Shown piece by piece: positions 23,503 through 30,788 of a DNA stretch of 30,788 bases; within the stretch, counting starts at the first letter, position 1; each line of letters begins with the position of its first letter. The notes beneath the pieces were generated by a model. That model had not been told where the DNA came from. It made no database searches and saw only the letters and a list, made by a program, of their open reading frames with translations. Source of the DNA: UBA11164 sp034376725 (GTDB taxonomy: Bacteria > Pseudomonadota > Gammaproteobacteria > Xanthomonadales > Xanthomonadaceae). The stretch is from the NCBI GenBank assembly GCA_034376725.1, contig JAXMJH010000013.1:1-30788 (forward strand). The letters run 5' to 3'. The position numbers and the translations under genes were made by a program.

Positions 23503-25833
23503 CTATTCGCGTGGCGGTGGGGCCAGCACGCTGCGGTCGCCGTTGTGCTCGGGCGGCGTGACGATGCCGGCCGCCTCCATGGCCTCGATCAGTCGGGCAG
23601 CGCGGTTGTAGCCGATCTTCAGCCGGCGCTGGACGCCGGAGATCGAGGCGCGCCGGGTTTCGGTGACGATCCGCACCGCCTGGTCGTAGAGCGGATCGGC
23701 TTCCGGGTCGTCGCTTGCGCCGGTTTCCGGCAGGCCGGTCGGGCCGATCGAGACGCCATCGGACACGGTCTGGGTGTCGTCGAGCACGCCGTCGATGTAC
23801 TCGGGCTTGCCGCCCGACTGGCGCAGATGATTGACTACGCGATGCACTTCCTCGTCGCTGACGAAGGCGCCGTGCACGCGTTCGGGCAGCGCCGTGCCGG
23901 GCGGCAGATAGAGCATGTCGCCGTGGCCGAGCAGGGTTTCCGCGCCCGATTGATCGAGAATCGTGCGCGAGTCGATCTTCGAGCTGACCTGGAAGGCGAT
24001 CCGGGTCGGGATGTTGGCCTTGATCAGGCCGGTGATGACATCCACCGATGGCCGCTGGGTGGCCAGGATGAGATGAATGCCGGCCGCGCGCGCCTTCTGC
24101 GCCAGACGGGCGATCAGCTCCTCGACCTTCTTGCCGACGATCATCATCATGTCGGCGAATTCGTCGATCACCACCACCACGTACGGCAGGGTCTCCAGCG
24201 GCCGGGGCACTTCGTCGAGTTCGGGATTGGGCTTGAACAACGGGTCCATCAGCGGCTGCCCGGCCTCGGCGGCATCCTTCACCTTCTTGTTGAAGCCGGC
24301 CAGATTGCGCACCCCAACGGCAGCCATCAGCCGGTAGCGGCGCTCCATTTCGGCCACGCACCAGCGCAGGCCGTTGGCGGCCTCCTTCATGTCGGTGACC
24401 ACCGGCGCCAGCAGGTGCGGGATGCCCTCGTAGACCGACAGCTCGAGCATCTTCGGGTCGATCATCAGCATCCGCACATCGGCCGGCGAGGCCTTGTACA
24501 GCAGGCTCAGCACCATGGCATTGAGGCCGACCGACTTGCCCGAGCCGGTCGTGCCGGCGACCAGCAGATGCGGCATGCGGCCGAGGTCGACCACGCTGGG
24601 CCGCCCGGCGATGTCCTTGCCCAGCGCCAGCGCCAGCGGCGAATTGAGCTTGTCGTACTCGCGCGAGCGCAGGATTTCCGACAGGTAGATGATTTCCCGA
24701 TTGGCGTTGGGGATCTCCAGGCCGATCACCGATTTGCCGGGGATCACATCGACCACGCGCACCGCCTTCACGCTCAGTCCGCGGGCGATGTCCTTGTCGA
24801 GCGAGCTGACCTGGCTGCCTTTGATGCCGGGCGCCGGCTCGATCTCGAAACGGGTGATGACCGGGCCGGGGTAGACGCCCACCACCTGGGCATCGATGCG
24901 GAAATCCTTGAGCTTGAACTCGATCTGCCGCGACAGGGTTTCCAGGGTTTCCGGCGAATAGCCCTGCGGTTGCGGCTTGGGGTCGTCGAGCAGCGACAGC
25001 GGCGGCAGGCCGCCGACCGCATCGATGTTGAACAGGGGAATCTGCTGCTCGCGCTTGGCGCGCTCGCTCTTTTCGATGACCGGCTTGGGCGGCGGCTCGA
25101 TGTGGATCGGCTCGCGCCGGGAGCGCCGATCGGTGTCGGCCTTGCGCACGGTCTCGCGCTCTTCGCGCAGCACCCGCGATTCCTGCCATTGTCTGCCTTG
25201 CCGCATACGCTGCCCCAGCCAACCGGCCAGCCACAGCACGCCGGTGCCGATGCGATCCATGACCGCAAACCACGACAGTCCGGTGGCCAGGGTCACTGCG
25301 GTCAGAAATACCGGCAGCACGAACAGATTGGCCCCGACCTGGCCGAAACCGGCCAGCAGCCACCGACCCAGCGCCATGCCGACGATACCGCCGGCATCGG
25401 CCGGCAGTTGCGGTGCATTGCCGCGATATTGCAGGTGCGCCAAACCGGCGGCGCTCAGCACGAAGGCGATCAGGCCGATCAGCCGCAGCGCCGGCCTGAG
25501 GTGTTTGCCGGCTTCGTGGTCGGTCCCGTACAGCGCCACCCAGACGATGCCGCCGAACACCAGCGGCAGGGTATAGGCCACATAGCCGAACAGGTAGAAC
25601 ATCAGGTCGGCGATCCACGCTCCGACCCGGCCACCCATGTTGCCCAGCGGCGCGGCCAGCGCGCCCGATTGCGACCAGCCCGGATCGCTGGGCGAGTAGG
25701 TCCACAGACACAGCAGCAAATAGAACACCACCGGCGCCAGCAGCACCAGTGCCACTTCGCGCCACAGCCGCTGGCCGCGCCAGCCCGGCTGCACTTCAGC
25801 CCGTCTCGAAGCCGCTCGTCTCACTGAAGACAT
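23503..25833 (-). CDS. ftsK: DNA translocase FtsK
   Basis: 776 residues, a short FtsK without the long Pro/Gln linker of E. coli. Four hydrophobic helices (about 26-45, 78-102, 115-132, 165-200) anchor it at the septum. The motor has Walker A G-T-T-G-S-G-K-S (427-434) and Walker B V-V-V-I-D-E-F-A-D-M-M-M. The C-terminal gamma winged helix (about 705-770, S-I-S-G-V-Q-R-R-L-K-I-G-Y-N-R-A-A-R-L-I) reads KOPS and activates XerCD at dif during chromosome segregation. The ATG at 25833 has an AGGA very close by. It is divergent from trxB, as the trxB-lrp-ftsK order elsewhere suggests, though lrp is absent here. Confidence 0.97.
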   Translation of the reverse strand: MSSVRRAASRRAEVQPGWRGQRLWREVALVLLAPVVFYLLLCLWTYSPSDPGWSQSGALAAPLGNMGGRVGAWIADLMFYLFGYVAYTLPLVFGGIVWVALYGTDHEAGKHLRPALRLIGLIAFVLSAAGLAHLQYRGNAPQLPADAGGIVGMALGRWLLAGFGQVGANLFVLPVFLTAVTLATGLSWFAVMDRIGTGVLWLAGWLGQRMRQGRQWQESRVLREERETVRKADTDRRSRREPIHIEPPPKPVIEKSERAKREQQIPLFNIDAVGGLPPLSLLDDPKPQPQGYSPETLETLSRQIEFKLKDFRIDAQVVGVYPGPVITRFEIEPAPGIKGSQVSSLDKDIARGLSVKAVRVVDVIPGKSVIGLEIPNANREIIYLSEILRSREYDKLNSPLALALGKDIAGRPSVVDLGRMPHLLVAGTTGSGKSVGLNAMVLSLLYKASPADVRMLMIDPKMLELSVYEGIPHLLAPVVTDMKEAANGLRWCVAEMERRYRLMAAVGVRNLAGFNKKVKDAAEAGQPLMDPLFKPNPELDEVPRPLETLPYVVVVIDEFADMMMIVGKKVEELIARLAQKARAAGIHLILATQRPSVDVITGLIKANIPTRIAFQVSSKIDSRTILDQSGAETLLGHGDMLYLPPGTALPERVHGAFVSDEEVHRVVNHLRQSGGKPEYIDGVLDDTQTVSDGVSIGPTGLPETGASDDPEADPLYDQAVRIVTETRRASISGVQRRLKIGYNRAARLIEAMEAAGIVTPPEHNGDRSVLAPPPRE

Positions 25834-25900
25834 TTCCTAAAGAATTTACGCTTAACGATTGAATATACGACATCTCTGGCTGGATCGACAGGCATCAGAG

Positions 25901-25906
25901 TATGAT
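25901..25906 (+). promoter_or_regulatory. Candidate -10 box for trxB
   Basis: TATGAT, about 117 bases before the trxB ATG, in the 189-base ftsK-trxB gap. The -35 is unclear. On the other strand TATATT (25867-25862) could serve ftsK. Confidence 0.35.
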
Positions 25907-26022
25907 CGGCAGCCCGTTGCCGGCGGTCTGTTCAGGCATATTTCCGGGCGTCTGAACGGCTTGAATGCGTGCCGCGGAAAGGCCATTGTAGATGGTCAAA
26001 TCTTCTTCTTTCTGGATTGCTC

Positions 26023-26982
26023 ATGAGCCAAACGCCCCGCCACTCCCGTTTGTTGATCCTCGGCTCCGGCCCGGCTGGCTATGCCGCCGCCGTGTACGCC
26101 GCCCGCGCCAACCTGAAGCCGGTGCTGATCACCGGTCTCCAGCAGGGCGGTCAGCTGACCACCACCACCGAAGTGGACAACTGGCCCGGCGATGCCCACG
26201 GCCTGACCGGCCCGGATCTGATGGTGCGCATGCAGGCTCACGCGGAGCGTTTCGAAACCGAGATCGTGTTCGATCACATCAACACCGCCGACCTGTCCAA
26301 GCGCCCGTTCACGCTGTCCGGCGACAGCGGCGAATACACCTGCGACGCACTGATCATCGCCACCGGCGCCAGCGCCCGCTATCTGGGCATCGAGTCCGAG
26401 CAGACGTTCATGGGCAAGGGCGTATCGGCCTGCGCGACCTGCGACGGCTTCTTCTTCCGCGATCAGGATGTCGCGGTGATCGGCGGTGGCAATACCGCCG
26501 TCGAAGAGGCGCTGTATCTGTCGAACATCTGCCGCAAGGTGTATCTGGTGCATCGGCGCGACACCCTGCGTGCGGAAAAGATCATGCAGGACAAGCTGGT
26601 CGCCAAGGCCGAAGCCGGCAAGATCGAACTGGTGTGGAACCATACCGTCGATGAAGTGCTGGGCGACGCCAGCGGCGTGACCGGCGCCCGGCTGCGCAGC
26701 CGCGACGACGACAGCACGCGCGATATCGAGGTCCAGGGATTCTTCGTCGCCATCGGCCACACGCCGAACACCGAGCTGTTCAAGGGTCAGCTGGACATGA
26801 TCGAAGGCGGCTACCTCAAGCTGCGTTCGGGCCAGGAAGGCAACGCCACGGCGACCAACATCCCCGGCGTGTTCGCCGCTGGCGATGTCGGCGATCACAT
26901 CTATCGCCAGGCGATCACCTCGGCCGGCTCGGGCTGCATGGCCGCGCTGGACGCCGAGAAGTATCTCGACGGCCACGCCTGA
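26023..26982 (+). CDS. trxB: Thioredoxin-disulfide reductase
   Basis: 319 residues. An FAD-binding G-S-G-P-A-G-Y-A-A-A motif stands at the N-terminus. The redox-active C137-A-T-C140 is followed by D-G-F-F-F, the NADPH site is G-G-G-N-T-A-V-E-E-A with H-R-R-D, and the C-terminal FAD motif reads G-V-F-A-A-G-D-V-G-D. It reduces thioredoxin with NADPH in the cytoplasm. The ATG at 26023 (M-S-Q-T-P) gives the usual N-terminus; upstream in-frame codons would add 18 unlikely residues. A weak GGA precedes it. Confidence 0.98.
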   Translation: MSQTPRHSRLLILGSGPAGYAAAVYAARANLKPVLITGLQQGGQLTTTTEVDNWPGDAHGLTGPDLMVRMQAHAERFETEIVFDHINTADLSKRPFTLSGDSGEYTCDALIIATGASARYLGIESEQTFMGKGVSACATCDGFFFRDQDVAVIGGGNTAVEEALYLSNICRKVYLVHRRDTLRAEKIMQDKLVAKAEAGKIELVWNHTVDEVLGDASGVTGARLRSRDDDSTRDIEVQGFFVAIGHTPNTELFKGQLDMIEGGYLKLRSGQEGNATATNIPGVFAAGDVGDHIYRQAITSAGSGCMAALDAEKYLDGHA

Positions 26983-27014
26983 GCGCGCCCGCCTGAACGC
27001 ACGAGCCGGTCATC

Positions 27015-27055
27015 GCGCGCCGTCCCGTCGATCTTGCGTCGTCCGGACGGCGCGC
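27015..27055 (+). terminator. Strong stem-loop downstream of trxB
   Basis: An 11-base perfect stem: GCGCGCCGTCC (27015-27025) with GGACGGCGCGC (27045-27055), 33 bases past the trxB stop. Only CTTT follows, so termination would rely mainly on the stem. It could also act on the minus strand for the DUF4399 gene. Confidence 0.4.
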
Positions 27056-27213
27056 CGCTTTGCTCGCTCGCCCGACGGCGCTTCCGATCCGGCAGGCAAT
27101 ATAGGTGAACTTGCTTCGTGCGGGCAGCCCGGCCCAGGCCAAGGTACGTGAGCCGGGATCGCCGGTTGCGAAGATTCTCGTGGTCGACAAGTGCGACCGC
27201 GTCGACAAGCCGG

Positions 27214-27636
27214 CTATTCGACGGTGATGGTGATCCGCTCGGACACCACCGGTGGGTCGTGCGGAATGTGCAGGTGATCGCCCAGCAACAGTTGCAGCGT
27301 GTGCCGGCCCGGCGCCAGTTCGATCGTCGCTTCGGTCTGGCCCTTGCCGAAGTGCCGATGGTTGTCGTCGGCCGGAATCGGCAATCCCGAATCCGGCACT
27401 TCGGCATCGATCAACAGGTGATGGTGCCCGGTACCCTGCGCCTCGACGCCGGCCGGCGCCACGCCCATGCCTTTCAGACCGAAACGCACGGTGACCGGGC
27501 TGGCGACCACCTCGCCGTCCCTGGGGCTGATGAGGTAGACGCTGGCGCCTTCCGGCGCCGTTGAGCGCGGCAGATTCTGCGCGGTGGCTGTGACGGCGGC
27601 GGCAAGCAACAGCCCGGCGAATACGGTTTTGATCAT
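27214..27636 (-). CDS. DUF4399 exported protein
   Basis: 140 residues. The signal peptide (M-I-K-T-V-F-A-G-L-L-L) ends near A-T-A-Q, followed by a small beta domain. It has V-Y-L-I-S-P-R-D-G-E-V-V, V-R-F-G-L-K-G-M-G-V-A-P-A-G, then the His-rich G-T-G-H-H-H-L-L-I-D and H-R-H-F-G-K-G-Q-T-E, ending in H-T-L-Q-L-L-L-G-D-H-L-H-I-P-H-D-P-P-V. These are the signatures of DUF4399, found singly or fused to copper or cytochrome proteins. The many histidines suggest metal binding, which is an inference. Divergent from the cyclophilin gene. Confidence 0.88.
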   Translation of the reverse strand: MIKTVFAGLLLAAAVTATAQNLPRSTAPEGASVYLISPRDGEVVASPVTVRFGLKGMGVAPAGVEAQGTGHHHLLIDAEVPDSGLPIPADDNHRHFGKGQTEATIELAPGRHTLQLLLGDHLHIPHDPPVVSERITITVE

Positions 27637-27697
27637 GGCATCGACTCCTCGATTGCGGGCCTTCCATGCTAACCGGTTCGGCAGCGAGCCCGCCGAC

Positions 27698-27706
27698 TGC
27701 TAAGAT
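27698..27706 (+). promoter_or_regulatory. Extended -10 promoter for the cyclophilin-lpxH pair
   Basis: TGC-TAAGAT is a TGn-extended -10 of the same form as the rne candidate, about 38 bases before the cyclophilin ATG. Confidence 0.5.
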
Positions 27707-27744
27707 TTCCCGTTGTTGTCCCTTTCTGCCGGAATCCCGCCGTC

Positions 27745-28350
27745 ATGCGCAAGGCATTTTTCACTCTCCTCCTGTTCGCGCCGCTGCTTGCGTTCGCCCA
27801 GCAATCCGCGCCCGTGGTGGCCGAGGCCGCTCCCCGGGTGCAGATGGTCACCAGCGAGGGCCGGATCACGCTGGAGCTGTATCCCGAGCGCGCACCGCGC
27901 ACGGTCGCCAATTTCCTCCAGTACGCCAGCGAGGGCTACTACAACGGCACGGTGTTCCACCGGGTGATCGACAACTTCCTGATTCAGGCCGGCCGCTACA
28001 CGCCCGACCTGAACCGCAAGCCGGTACGCGAGCCGATCATCAACGAATCCGACAACGGCCTGTCGAATCTGCGCGGCACTCTGGCGGCCGCGCGCATGCC
28101 GAGCAGCGCCGATTCGGCCACTGCGGAGTTCTTCATCAATGTGGTCGACAACCCGCGCCTGGACTTCAGCGGCCCGGACAGCCCCTACTCCCGCGGCTAT
28201 GCGGTGTTCGGCCGGGTAGTGGCGGGCATGGATGTGGTCGACCGGATCCGCGCGGTGCCTACCGAAACCCGCGACCCGCTGGGCCCCAACGTGCCGGTCG
28301 AGCCGGTCATCATCGAGCGCATCGAAGTCCTCGAAGAAAACACCCGCTGA
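27745..28350 (+). CDS. Periplasmic peptidyl-prolyl isomerase (cyclophilin)
   Basis: 201 residues. A signal peptide (M-R-K-A-F-F-T-L-L-L, cleavage after A-F-A) precedes the cyclophilin fold. Present are V-A-N-F-L-Q-Y, Y-Y-N-G-T-V-F-H-R-V-I with the catalytic Phe/His/Arg neighbourhood, F-L-I-Q-A-G, and S-A-T-A-E-F-F-I-N-V. Most cyclophilins have Q where this has E in the last motif. It assists folding of exported proteins at proline bonds. Compared with E. coli PpiA it has longer loops and a tail rich in Pro/Val/Glu. Two bases separate its stop from the lpxH GTG, so the genes form an operon; a ppi-lpxH pair also occurs in E. coli. Confidence 0.94.
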   Translation: MRKAFFTLLLFAPLLAFAQQSAPVVAEAAPRVQMVTSEGRITLELYPERAPRTVANFLQYASEGYYNGTVFHRVIDNFLIQAGRYTPDLNRKPVREPIINESDNGLSNLRGTLAAARMPSSADSATAEFFINVVDNPRLDFSGPDSPYSRGYAVFGRVVAGMDVVDRIRAVPTETRDPLGPNVPVEPVIIERIEVLEENTR

Positions 28351-28352
28351 CC

Positions 28353-29075
28353 GTGACCACGCTGTTCATCTCCGACCTGCATCTCGACCCCGAGCGGCCG
28401 GCGGTCACCGACGGCCTGCTCTCGCTGCTGGCCGGCGAGGCGCGCGCCGCCAAGTCCCTGTACATCCTTGGCGATCTGTTCGAAGCCTGGGTCGGCGACG
28501 ACGATCCGTCCGAGGCAGGCGCGCGGGTGGCCGAAGCCCTGCGCGCGCTGAGCGATGCCGGGGTACCGATCCATTTCATTCGCGGCAACCGCGATTTCCT
28601 GATCGGCCACGACTACGCCGAGCGCTGCGCCATGCGCCTGCTGCCCGATCCGTGCGTGATCGACCTGTACGGCCAGCCCACCCTGCTGCTGCACGGCGAC
28701 CTGCTGTGCACCGATGACGTGGCCTACCAGCAGTGGCGTCGGCAATCGCGCGACCCGGACTGGCAGGCCGCCCTGCTCGCCCAACCGCTGGCCGCACGGC
28801 TGGCGCTGGCCGGCCAGGCACGGGCGCAGAGCAAGGCCCATCAGGCCGGCACTGGCGAAGCGATCATGGACGCCGCGCCGGCGGCGGTCGACGCGATGTT
28901 CCGGCTGTACGGCGTGGACCGGATGATCCACGGCCACACCCACCGCCCGGCAATCCACCGCACCAGCGTGGACGGACGGCCATGCCAGCGCATCGTGCTG
29001 GGCGACTGGCACCGGCACGGCTGGGTGCTGCGCGCCGACCAGGACGGCTTCGCGCTGAGTACGCTGGAATACTGA
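28353..29075 (+). CDS. lpxH: UDP-2,3-diacylglucosamine hydrolase LpxH
   Basis: 240 residues, the same length as E. coli LpxH. Metallophosphoesterase motifs occur in order: F-I-S-D-L-H-L (near residues 5-11), G-D-L-F-E-A-W-V-G-D-D, G-N-R-D-F-L-I-G, L-H-G-D-L-L-C-T-D-D, and H-G-H-T-H-R-P. These hold two Mn ions. It splits UDP-2,3-diacylglucosamine into lipid X and UMP in lipid A synthesis at the inner membrane. The GTG at 28353 gives V-T-T-L-F-I-S-D-L-H, the conserved start; it is coupled to the cyclophilin gene. Confidence 0.96.
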   Translation: MTTLFISDLHLDPERPAVTDGLLSLLAGEARAAKSLYILGDLFEAWVGDDDPSEAGARVAEALRALSDAGVPIHFIRGNRDFLIGHDYAERCAMRLLPDPCVIDLYGQPTLLLHGDLLCTDDVAYQQWRRQSRDPDWQAALLAQPLAARLALAGQARAQSKAHQAGTGEAIMDAAPAAVDAMFRLYGVDRMIHGHTHRPAIHRTSVDGRPCQRIVLGDWHRHGWVLRADQDGFALSTLEY

Positions 29076-29367
29076 GCCGCCCACATTTGGGGAGCTGCCT
29101 CAGGCCACAGGCCGTGATCCGGACTGTCCCGCGCCACGGCTTTTCGTGCGCCGCCACCCACAACCCGACTACGGCAATGAAGCCGCGCCAGTAACCTCCG
29201 ATGCTTTGTTCGACGGCCTGCCTGCGGCTTTTCGGCAGCGCAACGCCAGCTCGACGCGTCGCTGGGTGGCGACTCGAAATGCATGTCGTGCCTGTCGAGA
29301 TCGAAGCTCCAGGGCAGCCGGCCCTGAACTGCCGCTTACGCGACGCCCGGCCCGGCACGGCGACCAG
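29076..29367. other. Spacer between lpxH and the DUF5671 operon
   Basis: Convergent spacer of 292 bases without a supportable gene. A hairpin CAGGGC-AGCCG-GCCCTG (29310-29326) lies about 40 bases beyond the stop of the minus-strand gene, but no T run follows. Confidence 0.5.
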
Positions 29368-29802
29368 CTACCGCTGGCCATCTGTATTCCTGGTTTTGCG
29401 GTCGAAGCAGTGCCGACCTGCGCCATGGCTCCACTCGTCCCCGCCCCAAGGCTCGTCGGCTGTCCTTGCGGTATCGGTGGCAAAGACGGCGCAGAGACGA
29501 AATGTCCGGTCGCCGGTAACCTCATACGTGTAGGGCGATCCATCCGCAGGATCGACTATCGACAGGCGCATTCCGGGTTGTCCGGCGAGCGTGGCCAAAT
29601 CCCTCGGCAGCGCGTTCTCATGCCCCGCGTAACTGCTTGCCGCATGGACGATGCGACTCAGGTCGCGGACGCGCTTGTGGTCCAACTTCGCATCGCGCTG
29701 CGCCGAGGGCGACCCGATGACCGCGATTGCGGCCACGACTGTCGACAGGACCACCAGACTCGCAGCGATCGCGAGCCAGTGCCCGAGCTTGCCATCGCTC
29801 AT
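29368..29802 (-). CDS. Small membrane-anchored protein, partner of DUF5671 protein
   Basis: 144 residues. One N-terminal membrane helix (about 9-30) is followed by a soluble, probably periplasmic domain. It contains K-R-V-R-D-L-S-R-I-V-H-A-A-S-S-Y, N-A-L-P-R-D-L-A-T-L, a proline/aspartate turn P-A-D-G-S-P-Y-T-Y-E-V-T-G, and F-R-L-C-A-V-F-A-T-D. The domain plan recalls minor pilin-like or lysozyme-inhibitor-sized proteins, but I do not recognise a characterised family. Its ATG overlaps the stop of the DUF5671 gene (ATGA), with AAGGAGG almost touching the ATG. The coupling suggests the two products act together. Confidence 0.82.
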   Translation of the reverse strand: MSDGKLGHWLAIAASLVVLSTVVAAIAVIGSPSAQRDAKLDHKRVRDLSRIVHAASSYAGHENALPRDLATLAGQPGMRLSIVDPADGSPYTYEVTGDRTFRLCAVFATDTARTADEPWGGDEWSHGAGRHCFDRKTRNTDGQR

Positions 29803-30443
29803 ACCTCCTTTTCCTCGCGGCGCAGGTCGATCAGGTAGTAACCGAATATCGCACCGGCGATCAACCCAGCGACCAGAACTTTGAGGAGGAAGCGAACCGT
29901 CAACTCGCCACCCAGGAGGTTGTAGACGAGCGTCGTCATGTCGCCGATCAGAACGACGGCGGCGATGAACAACGTGAGGTAAGTCAGCCAACGGCGCACC
30001 GCCGACAGCCGCTTGATCGGGCTGCGCGCCAGCTCCTTGGCGAGGTAGCGGGAAATGAAAAGAAACACCGGAAACGCGATGATCACCGATGCCGTCGACC
30101 AGCGCATCGAGGATCCGAGGCGGCTCACGACGTAATCGTTGTCTGCCGGATCAGGAAAAGCACGGGTGATCAGGTCGAACAGCAGACTGCCCAGATGATA
30201 GGCGGCCACGTAGAGCGTCGCGAACAGAATCAGGTAAAGAAATGCTTCCCGCGCCGAGAGGTAGGGCCGCGGCCTGGGGACGGGGACCGAGAACGCGACG
30301 TCGGCATAGCCGTTCAGGACACTGCGCGCCTGCTCCGGAGGCCAACCTGCCGATGCCAGTGCCGCTTCGATCGCCTCCTTCGATTCTCCCTTCGAGAGCG
30401 CCTCACGCACGAACGACTCAAGATCCTGCGTTCCTGAAGCCAT
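29799..30443 (-). CDS. DUF5671 family integral membrane protein
   Basis: 214 residues. A short N-terminal cytoplasmic segment (1-55) resembles an SHOCT- or UBA-like helix pair: F-V-R-E-A-L-S-K-G-E-S-K-E-A-I-E-A-A-L and G-W-P-P-E-Q-A-R-S-V-L. About four membrane helices follow (about 65-90, 112-132, 150-172, 180-202). The Y-L-I-L-F-A-T-L-Y-V-A-A-Y-H-L-G-S-L-L-F-D segment is typical of DUF5671. Role unknown. The ATG at 30443 is chosen for a strong GGAGGAGG ribosome site; the frame is open upstream but without support. Confidence 0.85.
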   Translation of the reverse strand: MASGTQDLESFVREALSKGESKEAIEAALASAGWPPEQARSVLNGYADVAFSVPVPRPRPYLSAREAFLYLILFATLYVAAYHLGSLLFDLITRAFPDPADNDYVVSRLGSSMRWSTASVIIAFPVFLFISRYLAKELARSPIKRLSAVRRWLTYLTLFIAAVVLIGDMTTLVYNLLGGELTVRFLLKVLVAGLIAGAIFGYYLIDLRREEKEV

Positions 30444-30650
30444 TGCCTCCTCCTTGTCCGGACATTGTGGTTTGCGGAATGTAGCAGGCAGGGAAGCGAC
30501 CATGAAGGCTAACGCCGTCGCCTGCCATCGTTGGCGGTATCGCCAAGCACACAGGTGGACCCCGCGAGAACCACGACGTGCGCCAAGCCAGGCGAATGCA
30601 AGTGCGAAAAGCACGGCGACGCTGCCTGCGAACAGCATCGAAGTACACGG

Positions 30651-30788
30651 TGTCACCGACCGCCCCATTGGAGCCACCCATGATCGGCTTAATGGAGCCA
30701 CTTGCAGGCTCCGGAAAACGGGTCTCGAACGGGGTGCAGTTTCAGGGGTTTTGTGGGGTCTTGGCAACTGCCGGTTTTGCGGTCTCCG
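30651..30788 (+). mobile_element. Possible terminus of an IS21-type element (runs off the window)
   Basis: From a TGT at 30651 rightward there are two copies of TGGAGCCAC (30669-30677, 30693-30701), and a GGAGCC/GGCTCC hairpin (30694-30712). Tandem copies of a short GGAGCCA-type motif behind a TGT end are characteristic of IS21-family termini. No transposase codons are visible before the window ends, so this is tentative. Confidence 0.35.

Noticed and set aside
23347..25827. An 826-residue open frame on the plus strand opposite ftsK
   Set aside because: Low-complexity antisense shadow; ftsK has all motifs on the minus strand.
29169..29543. A 124-residue minus-strand frame overlapping the small DUF5671 partner
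   Set aside because: Out of frame with the convincing gene at 29368-29802 and without family features.
30444..30767. N-terminal extension of the DUF5671 protein by 108 residues
   Set aside because: The frame is open and contains a hydrophobic stretch, but it runs into the possible IS end, and a strong GGAGGAGG site supports the ATG at 30443.

Overview
The window is GC-rich chromosomal DNA from a gammaproteobacterium, most likely of the Xanthomonadales/Lysobacterales. The grounds are the gene order trxB / ftsK-lolA-rarA-crcB-serS (the ftsK-lolA-rarA-serS block is a gammaproteobacterial hallmark), the neighbouring ppi-lpxH pair, NfuA, a long RNase E and a UvrY/GacA-type regulator. Species cannot be named from the sequence alone. 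Nearly everything is core housekeeping DNA; the accessory parts are one IS1182-like insertion sequence, a duplicated tRNA fragment, and a possible IS21-like end at the right edge.

Layout. 1-5524 (minus): an MdtABC-like efflux operon of one lipoprotein adaptor and two RND permeases joined by ATGA overlaps, the second permease cut by the window edge; a perfect 24-bp palindrome sits over its promoter. 5857-6533 (plus): two small secreted c-type cytochromes. 6587-7420 (minus): an unrecognised proline-rich membrane-anchored protein. 7522-8534: nfuA (Fe-S carrier, minus, apparently leaderless) and phhB (pterin dehydratase, plus). 8572-13423: divergent rluC and rne; rne has a long leader ending in a hairpin that buries its Shine-Dalgarno sequence. 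13423-15083: an IS1182-like element abutting rne, whose stop codon lies at the junction. 15291-17013: uvrY/gacA-type regulator (minus) and a DUF808 membrane protein (plus). 17117-17443: tRNA-Ser(UGA) and a 112-bp repeat carrying its 5' half. 17525-22380 (minus): lolA-rarA-crcB-serS-lysR. 22576-23334 (plus): a YggN/DUF2884-like exported protein lying between ftsK and lolA. 23503-26982: divergent ftsK (minus) and trxB (plus). 27214-29075: DUF4399 exported protein (minus), then periplasmic cyclophilin and lpxH (plus). 29368-30443 (minus): a two-gene DUF5671 operon. From 30651 there may be the end of an IS21-type element.

How the genes work together: the contents are mostly envelope and information-processing functions: drug efflux, lipoprotein sorting (LolA), lipid A synthesis (LpxH), chromosome segregation (FtsK), stalled-fork handling (RarA), RNA decay (RNase E), rRNA modification (RluC), Ser-tRNA charging (SerS, with tRNA-Ser nearby), redox and Fe-S maintenance (TrxB, NfuA, cytochromes) and fluoride export (CrcB). 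I found no CRISPR array, phage module or recognisable defence system. The most informative anomalies are the IS insertion at the 3' end of rne, the structured rne leader, the duplicated tRNA-Ser half, and the palindromic efflux operator.
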